From NCBI GenBank assembly GCA_002422505.1, contig DIVX01000055.1, forward strand, positions 1 to 9,660: 9,660 nt of DNA, written 5' to 3'. The stretch comes from Desulfovibrio sp. UBA6121. GTDB taxonomy: Bacteria > Desulfobacterota > Desulfovibrionia > Desulfovibrionales > Desulfovibrionaceae. The notes below the pieces were generated by a model. That model saw only the letters and a list, made by a program, of their open reading frames with translations. It ran no database searches and was not told the DNA's origin. Positions 6,225 to 9,660 of the stretch are shown here, one piece after another; the first letter of the stretch is position 1; every line of letters begins with the position of its first letter. Both the position numbers and the translations under genes were made by a program.

Positions 6225-6272
6225 GGTTGCTCCTGGCTTGATCCCCCATGGTGTTGGGGCGGCATGGCGGGT

Positions 6273-6286
6273 GCGTATTTCTACGC
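6273..6286 (-). promoter_or_regulatory. Small GAAA-loop hairpin in the leader of the 526-aa gene
   Basis: On the minus strand GCGTA-GAAA-TACGC is a perfect 5-bp stem capped by a GNRA-type tetraloop, about 50 bases before the GTG start. It would be in the mRNA leader if transcription starts further upstream. Its role is unknown. Confidence 0.25.
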
Positions 6287-6380
6287 TTAAGACTACACCA
6301 CCACTTCGGCCTCTTTGGGCGAAAAATCAAGGCCCTGGCCTGGGAAATCCGCGCGCGGGCCCGTAGTCCGGCTTCTTTTG

Positions 6381-6451
6381 CGCGTCTTGCGGCCAGGGCT
6401 CAACCATCGGCTTGTGGGGCGGCGCGCCAGAAAACAGCGCGCCAAGACGCG
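6381..6451. repeat. Nested inverted repeats in the divergent intergenic region
   Basis: The outer arms CGCGTCTTG (6381-6389) and CAAGACGCG (6443-6451) are 9-bp perfect complements. Inside is a 7-bp hairpin GGCGCGC/GCGCGCC (6421-6427 with 6437-6443, loop CAGAAAACA). The structure ends four bases before the candidate -35 box at 6455. It could be an operator or, in RNA, a folded leader of the opposite transcript. The 6225-6511 gap otherwise holds no gene that I can support. Confidence 0.4.
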
Positions 6452-6454
6452 GAT

Positions 6455-6482
6455 TTGCATTTTTACGCATTCGGGCTACACT
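6455..6482 (+). promoter_or_regulatory. Candidate sigma-70 promoter for the small-cysteine-protein genes
   Basis: TTGCAT (6455-6460) and TACACT (6477-6482) are separated by 16 bases. The -35 matches at three of six positions and the -10 at four of six. It would give a leader of about 20 bases before the ATG at 6512. It is weak but well placed in an otherwise GC-rich region. Confidence 0.35.
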
Positions 6483-6511
6483 GCCGCCAACAACAGCAAA
6501 GGGGCGGGCGG

Positions 6512-6739
6512 ATGCGCTTTCTTGATTATGTGCGGCAGCAGGGCTACAGGCGGTACACCGGCACGGTGGCTGCGGCTGTGTATCTTTATTTTCGCTGCGA
6601 AAACCCTGGCCGCGCCCAGTGGTACTTCAAGCCCGGCAGCTTCCAGTGCGCCGGGTGCAAGGCCCAGTGCGAAACCGATAGCCCCGAGGGCTTCCAAACT
6701 TTTCTTGAGCCGGAACAAAACCATGACCAACGCCCCTAA
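6512..6739 (+). CDS. Small four-cysteine protein, 75 aa, unknown
   Basis: I do not recognise this protein. The frame from ATG 6512 to TAA gives a 75-residue protein with no signal peptide. It opens with a basic, aromatic stretch (MRFLDYVRQQGYRRYTG), followed by a short hydrophobic run (TVAAAVYLYF). The second half has cysteines at 29, 46, 49 and 53, with FQCAGCKAQC a possible metal-binding knuckle, and it ends acidic and polar. A GGGGCGGGCGG stretch before the ATG is a poor ribosome site. The 3' end overlaps the start of the next gene by 17 bases in another frame, which suggests translational coupling. Third codon positions are GC-rich in the middle, supporting coding use. It may be missed by automatic annotation. 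The alternative is that it is noncoding leader of the next gene. Confidence 0.5.
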   Translation: MRFLDYVRQQGYRRYTGTVAAAVYLYFRCENPGRAQWYFKPGSFQCAGCKAQCETDSPEGFQTFLEPEQNHDQRP

Positions 6740-7289
6740 GTATTTGTCCGCACGGGCCTGGCTGCGCTGCTGCGTTCTGGCCCTGGCCGTGATTCTGGTC
6801 GTGCCTGCCGCCGCCCTGTGCGCGGGCGACGACCTGAAGCTTTCTTTGTGCAAGCAGGTACTTTCGCGCATGCTGTGCAAGAAGGTGAGCGAGTTTGGCT
6901 ACGTAGGCAAACTGGACGAAGGCGTCTATGTCATCAGCGTGTTCTACGCATCCAAGAATTCGGAGCTGCTTTGCGCGGTGACTGCGGACGGCCAGGTCAT
7001 CGTGCAGGACCGCACCTGGCGGGCCATGCGCCGCGTGGTGCCCTATGAGGTCGACTCTGAGGGGCGTTGCCTGGTGGCGCACTATACCTCGCCGGATTGT
7101 CCGGGGGCCAAGGGGCCCATCAAGGCCTGCCCGGCCAAGACGGCGCTCGACGCCAAGGAGCAGGTGAAGGAGACCTTCTGGAACCGGCCCATTCCGAGCA
7201 TTCTGGAAGAGGAGTACAAGGCCATGAGCGGCCGCGACCAGCAGAACGCCACAAATGCGGCCCCACCGGCCGAGGACGGCGGAAAGTAG
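6723..7289 (+). CDS. Exported six-cysteine hypothetical protein, 188 aa
   Basis: I do not recognise a family. Residues 1-34 form a Sec signal peptide: basic start, long hydrophobic core (LALAVILVVPAAALCA), and cleavage likely after A34. The site is not a lipobox, because the residue before C33 is Leu. The mature part has six cysteines (43, 52, 84, 116, 126, 136), an even number that would allow three disulfide bonds in the periplasm. The middle (about 58-110) alternates short hydrophobic strands and polar residues, suggesting a small beta or alpha/beta domain. The C terminus after 165 is polar and probably flexible. I chose ATG 6723, where the signal peptide begins; the frame is open further upstream but that part does not look coding. 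There is no clear ribosome site, so it may be translated by coupling to the overlapping upstream gene. A terminator directly follows. Confidence 0.8.
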   Translation: MTNAPKYLSARAWLRCCVLALAVILVVPAAALCAGDDLKLSLCKQVLSRMLCKKVSEFGYVGKLDEGVYVISVFYASKNSELLCAVTADGQVIVQDRTWRAMRRVVPYEVDSEGRCLVAHYTSPDCPGAKGPIKACPAKTALDAKEQVKETFWNRPIPSILEEEYKAMSGRDQQNATNAAPPAEDGGK

Positions 7290-7306
7290 CCCCGCCGGGG
7301 CTTTTT
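7288..7306 (+). terminator. Intrinsic terminator after the six-cysteine protein gene
   Basis: The stem AGCCCC/GGGGCT (7288-7293 with 7297-7302) with a 3-base loop is followed by TTTT within a TTTTT run. It overlaps the last two bases of the TAG stop at 7287-7289. It separates this unit from the EAL-HDOD gene. Confidence 0.8.
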
Positions 7307-7358
7307 CCTCGCCGGACCCTTGTTTCGGGCACGCGGAGGCGGCGCAATGCCTTTCCGG

Positions 7359-7387
7359 TTGCGTAGTTTTTGGAAAACGGCGATAGT
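7359..7387 (+). promoter_or_regulatory. Weak candidate promoter for the EAL-HDOD gene
   Basis: TTGCGT (7359-7364) and GATAGT (7382-7387) have 17-base spacing; the matches are three and four of six. The start would fall at about the ATG at 7394, giving a leaderless or nearly leaderless mRNA, which fits the lack of a clear ribosome site. A promoter must lie somewhere in 7307-7393 because a terminator precedes it. Confidence 0.25.
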
Positions 7388-7393
7388 CTTCGC

Positions 7394-8656
7394 ATGAGCG
7401 ATTCTGCGCAGCCAGGCCAGGAACACCGCGCCAGCAAGGCCATTTTCGTGGCCCGGCAGCCCATCTTCGACATCAAGGAGAAGGTTTGGGCCTACGAATT
7501 GCTGTTTCGTAAAAGCGGGCACGCCAGCACGGCCGAAGTGGCCGAAGACGACCTGGCCACAGCCTCGGTCATAGCCGACGGCTTCGCCCTGGCCTTCAAC
7601 GGCATGGACAAGAACCGCAAGGCCTTCATCAATTTCCCCCAGCGCCTGCTTCTGGACGAGACAGTCTACGCCCTGCCCAAGGAAATCTGCGTGGTGGAGG
7701 TGCTGGAAACCATCACCCCCACGCCGGAAATGATCGCCGCCCTCAAGAACATCAAGGGCCATGGCTACACCCTGGCCTTGGACGATTACGTAGGCCAGCC
7801 CGGCTACGAGGAAGTCATCCGCCTGGCGGACATCGTGAAGGTGGATGTGCTCGGCATGGAGCCGGAGCGCCTGAGCGCCGTGAGCCTGGACCTGCGCAAG
7901 TACGGCTGCCGCCTGCTGGCGGAAAAGGTGGAAGACCGCGCCACCTATGATCTGACCCGGCGGCTGGGCTTCACCCTGTTCCAGGGCTTTTTCTTCAGCC
8001 GCCCGGAAACCATGACCGGCAGCAAGGTGCCCACACCGGTCATCGCCAAAATGCGGCTGCTGCGCGCCCTTTCCGGCGATGATTACGACCTGCGCGAGCT
8101 GACGAGGATCATCTCCTCCGATCCCAGCGTAAGCTATCGCCTGCTCAATTTCATCAATTCCGCCGCCTTTTCCCTGCGGGCCAACATCAAGTCCATCGGC
8201 CAGGCGCTCACCCTGCTGGGCAGGCTGCAAATCAAGCAGTGGTTCCTCGCGGTCATCATCTCGGACTTCGACTCCTCGGCCAAGGTGCAGGAGGCCGCCT
8301 ACACCTCCCTGCAGCGCGCCCGCTACCTGGAAGGCATGGGCAAACTGCACCGCTCGCCCGCCTTCCGGGCCGATACCCTGTTCATGCTTGGCCTTTTTTC
8401 CAAGCTTGATGTGCTGCTGGCCCAGCCCATGGACAAGCTTTTGCAGAACATCCCCCTTGACAAGGAGGTGGAGGCCGCGCTCTTGTCCAAGCCCTCGCCG
8501 TACTGGTCCTGGCTGTCTCTGGTGGAGGACATCGAGATCGGCAACTGGGAGGATGTGTTCCGCTTTTTGGACAGCCGCAACCTTGACCAGCAGGCCTCGG
8601 CCACGATTTACTCTGATGCCCTTGAATGGACCCAGACCCTGCTGCATATGAAGTGA
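7394..8656 (+). CDS. EAL-HDOD signalling protein with degenerate EAL domain
   Basis: This is a cytoplasmic two-domain protein of 420 residues, as is usual for the YuxH/CdgJ-type EAL-HDOD family. The EAL-like half covers about 15-205: it starts FVARQPIFD (18-26), and has YELLFR (35-40) where active enzymes have EAL/EVL. LDDYVGQPGY (129-138) replaces DDFGTGYSS, VKVDV (148-152) replaces the IKID strand, LLAEKVED (174-181) replaces the AEGVE motif, and it ends FQGFFFSRPE (196-205). Catalytic metal ligands are partly lost, so cyclic-di-GMP hydrolysis is unlikely. The HDOD half covers about 212-400, with ISSDPSVSYRLLNFINSAAF (240-259). These proteins act as signalling scaffolds, with roles known in motility and twitching in other bacteria. 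I chose ATG 7394 over an in-frame TTG at 7370, because homologs begin shortly before the FVARQPIF motif; no strong ribosome site is seen. It is followed 8 bases later by the EF-hand gene, suggesting an operon. Confidence 0.93.
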   Translation: MSDSAQPGQEHRASKAIFVARQPIFDIKEKVWAYELLFRKSGHASTAEVAEDDLATASVIADGFALAFNGMDKNRKAFINFPQRLLLDETVYALPKEICVVEVLETITPTPEMIAALKNIKGHGYTLALDDYVGQPGYEEVIRLADIVKVDVLGMEPERLSAVSLDLRKYGCRLLAEKVEDRATYDLTRRLGFTLFQGFFFSRPETMTGSKVPTPVIAKMRLLRALSGDDYDLRELTRIISSDPSVSYRLLNFINSAAFSLRANIKSIGQALTLLGRLQIKQWFLAVIISDFDSSAKVQEAAYTSLQRARYLEGMGKLHRSPAFRADTLFMLGLFSKLDVLLAQPMDKLLQNIPLDKEVEAALLSKPSPYWSWLSLVEDIEIGNWEDVFRFLDSRNLDQQASATIYSDALEWTQTLLHMK

Positions 8657-8664
8657 GGAGTGTG

Positions 8665-9627
8665 ATGCCGGTGAGCCTGCGCGCCGCATGTTTGTTTCTG
8701 GTTTTGAGCCTGCTGGCCACAGGGGTGCCCGCCCTGGCCCAGGACGCCCCGCCCCATGAGGGCGAAGGCGTGCGCCGCCCGGCTCCGGCCGCCAAAGCCG
8801 CCCAGCCAAAGGCCAAGGCGGCCGTCCCGGCCAAGGCGGCAGCCGCTTCTGCGGGCAAGACGACAGCGGCCTCCAAGCCCGGCCCGGCGGGAAAGCCCGC
8901 GCAGAAAAGCGCGCAGAAAAGCGCGCAGAAAGATGCCAAGAAGGACGCCAAGCCGCCCCTGCGCTCGCTGGACAAGAATCACGACGGCCGCGTGACCCGC
9001 GAGGAGTTCCTGGCCGGTTCCAAGAAACGCTTCGCCAAGGCCGACGCCAACCGCGACGGCGTGGTCTCCCCGCAGGAAGGCAAGGCCGCAAAGGCCGCCC
9101 TGGCAGCGAAGCAGGCCAAGCGCGACGCCAAGCGCCAGGCCGAGGGCAAGCCCGTGAAGCGTAAGAAGACGGCGGGCGCGTCCTCCAAGCCGTATCTTTC
9201 CAGCCTGGACAAGAACAAGGACGGCCGCGTGAGCCAGAAGGAATACCTGGCCCGGCGCGAAAAGAAATTTGCCGAGATGGACGTGAACCGCGACGGCTCG
9301 GTATCGCGCGAGGAAGCGCGCAGCGCAAAGAAGAAGGCCCAGGAGCGGCGCGAGGAAAAGAAGGCCCAGGCCAAGGCGCGCCGCCTGCGCAAGATCGAGG
9401 AAGCCCGGCAGGCGGCCATGAGTTCGCCGGGGCCGGAGTTTGTGGGCACTGTGACCCCGCCGCCTGCGCCGCCCGTGTCGCCCGCGTCGCCCGCGTCGAA
9501 AAACCCGGCAGGCGTTGCCGACACCCCGGCGGTGCACCCCGCTGCGCCGGGCACGCCCGCGCCGCAGGATATGCCGCTGACGCCCATCGCCCCCGGCCTG
9601 CCTGCCCAGGCGGAGCCGGAAACCTAG
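8665..9627 (+). CDS. Exported EF-hand calcium-binding protein, Lys/Ala-rich
   Basis: This is a 320-residue secreted or periplasmic protein. Residues 1-25 are a Sec signal peptide with cleavage likely after ALA. Residues 27-100 are a Pro/Ala/Lys-rich linker. Four full EF-hand loops follow, each with D-x-N-x-D-G-x-V-S/T-x-x-E: 103-114, 127-138, 182-193 and 206-217. Loops in each pair begin 24 residues apart, and the two pairs are offset by 79 residues, so the unit was duplicated. Lys/Arg-rich helices lie between and after them (about 140-172, 219-250). The tail (252-320) is Pro/Ala-rich. The start ATG 8665 follows GAGGAG by 4 bases; GTG 8671 is an alternative with better spacing. Calcium binding is strongly supported by the motif, but the partner is unknown. 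It is likely co-transcribed with the EAL-HDOD gene. The long charged and Pro-rich parts suggest a surface or envelope protein. No membrane anchor is seen. Confidence 0.9.
   Translation: MPVSLRAACLFLVLSLLATGVPALAQDAPPHEGEGVRRPAPAAKAAQPKAKAAVPAKAAAASAGKTTAASKPGPAGKPAQKSAQKSAQKDAKKDAKPPLRSLDKNHDGRVTREEFLAGSKKRFAKADANRDGVVSPQEGKAAKAALAAKQAKRDAKRQAEGKPVKRKKTAGASSKPYLSSLDKNKDGRVSQKEYLARREKKFAEMDVNRDGSVSREEARSAKKKAQERREEKKAQAKARRLRKIEEARQAAMSSPGPEFVGTVTPPPAPPVSPASPASKNPAGVADTPAVHPAAPGTPAPQDMPLTPIAPGLPAQAEPET
8899..8932 (+). repeat. 12-bp in-frame tandem repeat in the EF-hand gene
   Basis: The unit GCGCAGAAAAGC occurs at 8899-8910 and 8911-8922, and a third partial copy at 8923-8932. It encodes AQKS twice and then AQK (residues 79-89) in the Lys-rich linker. 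Such a unit keeps the frame, so copy number could vary between strains and change linker length. Confidence 0.75.
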
Positions 9628-9660
9628 CGCGCCCAGCCAGCCGCGTCGCCACGCACCCGA

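Noticed and set aside
6315..6722. Extension of the six-cysteine protein frame upstream of ATG 6723
   Set aside because: The added residues are basic and irregular, and they would place the clear signal peptide in the middle of the protein.
7082..9652. 856-aa open frame on the minus strand
   Set aside because: It is the antisense of three well-supported plus-strand genes; GC-rich codon use creates long antisense frames. Composition is Arg/Pro/Gly-rich without motifs.
1..9660. CRISPR arrays, insertion sequences, integrase or attachment sites
   Set aside because: No regularly spaced repeats of array size, no transposase or integrase motif, and no tRNA-linked direct repeats were seen.

Overview
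The window is GC-rich, and its coding regions prefer codons ending in G or C. The gene set is a nitrogen-regulated Amt transporter, a short KdpD/KdpE pair, a degenerate EAL-HDOD protein and an exported EF-hand protein. This suggests a Gram-negative bacterium, most likely a deltaproteobacterium of the Desulfovibrio type. That placement is an inference from gene content and style, because there is no rRNA or other phylogenetic marker here.

Left part (1-3870, all minus strand). A two-component operon, kdpD then kdpE with a 4-base overlap, is read leftward and is followed by the 5' two-fifths or so of an ammonium transporter gene that runs off the left edge. The Amt gene has its own sigma-54 (-24/-12) promoter. 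The sensor kinase has the KdpD membrane domain, a GAF-like region and a complete kinase core, but lacks the large cytoplasmic KdpD/USP input domain at the N terminus. No kdpFABC pump genes are in view. TTTACA direct repeats resembling the E. coli KdpE operator occur twice: three copies upstream of amt and two copies far upstream of kdpD. This raises the testable idea that this short Kdp-type system controls ammonium uptake.

Middle (3379-4643). This is about 1.26 kb without a convincing protein gene. It has an AT-rich promoter-like stretch (about 3700-3870) and then a GC-rich stretch with strong hairpins. One is a 12-bp perfect stem followed by a U-rich tail on the plus strand. A structured RNA is possible, but I could not match it to a known class.

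Right-centre (4644-7306). A 526-residue minus-strand protein of unknown family faces, across a divergent intergenic region, two overlapping plus-strand genes. The first encodes a small four-cysteine protein (75 aa). The second encodes an exported 188-aa protein with six cysteines after the signal peptide. A clear intrinsic terminator closes this pair.

Right end (7394-9627, plus strand). An EAL-HDOD protein whose EAL half has lost the catalytic motifs is followed 8 bases later by an exported, Lys/Ala-rich protein with four canonical EF-hand calcium loops. The two look like an operon joining a signalling scaffold to a periplasmic calcium-binding protein.
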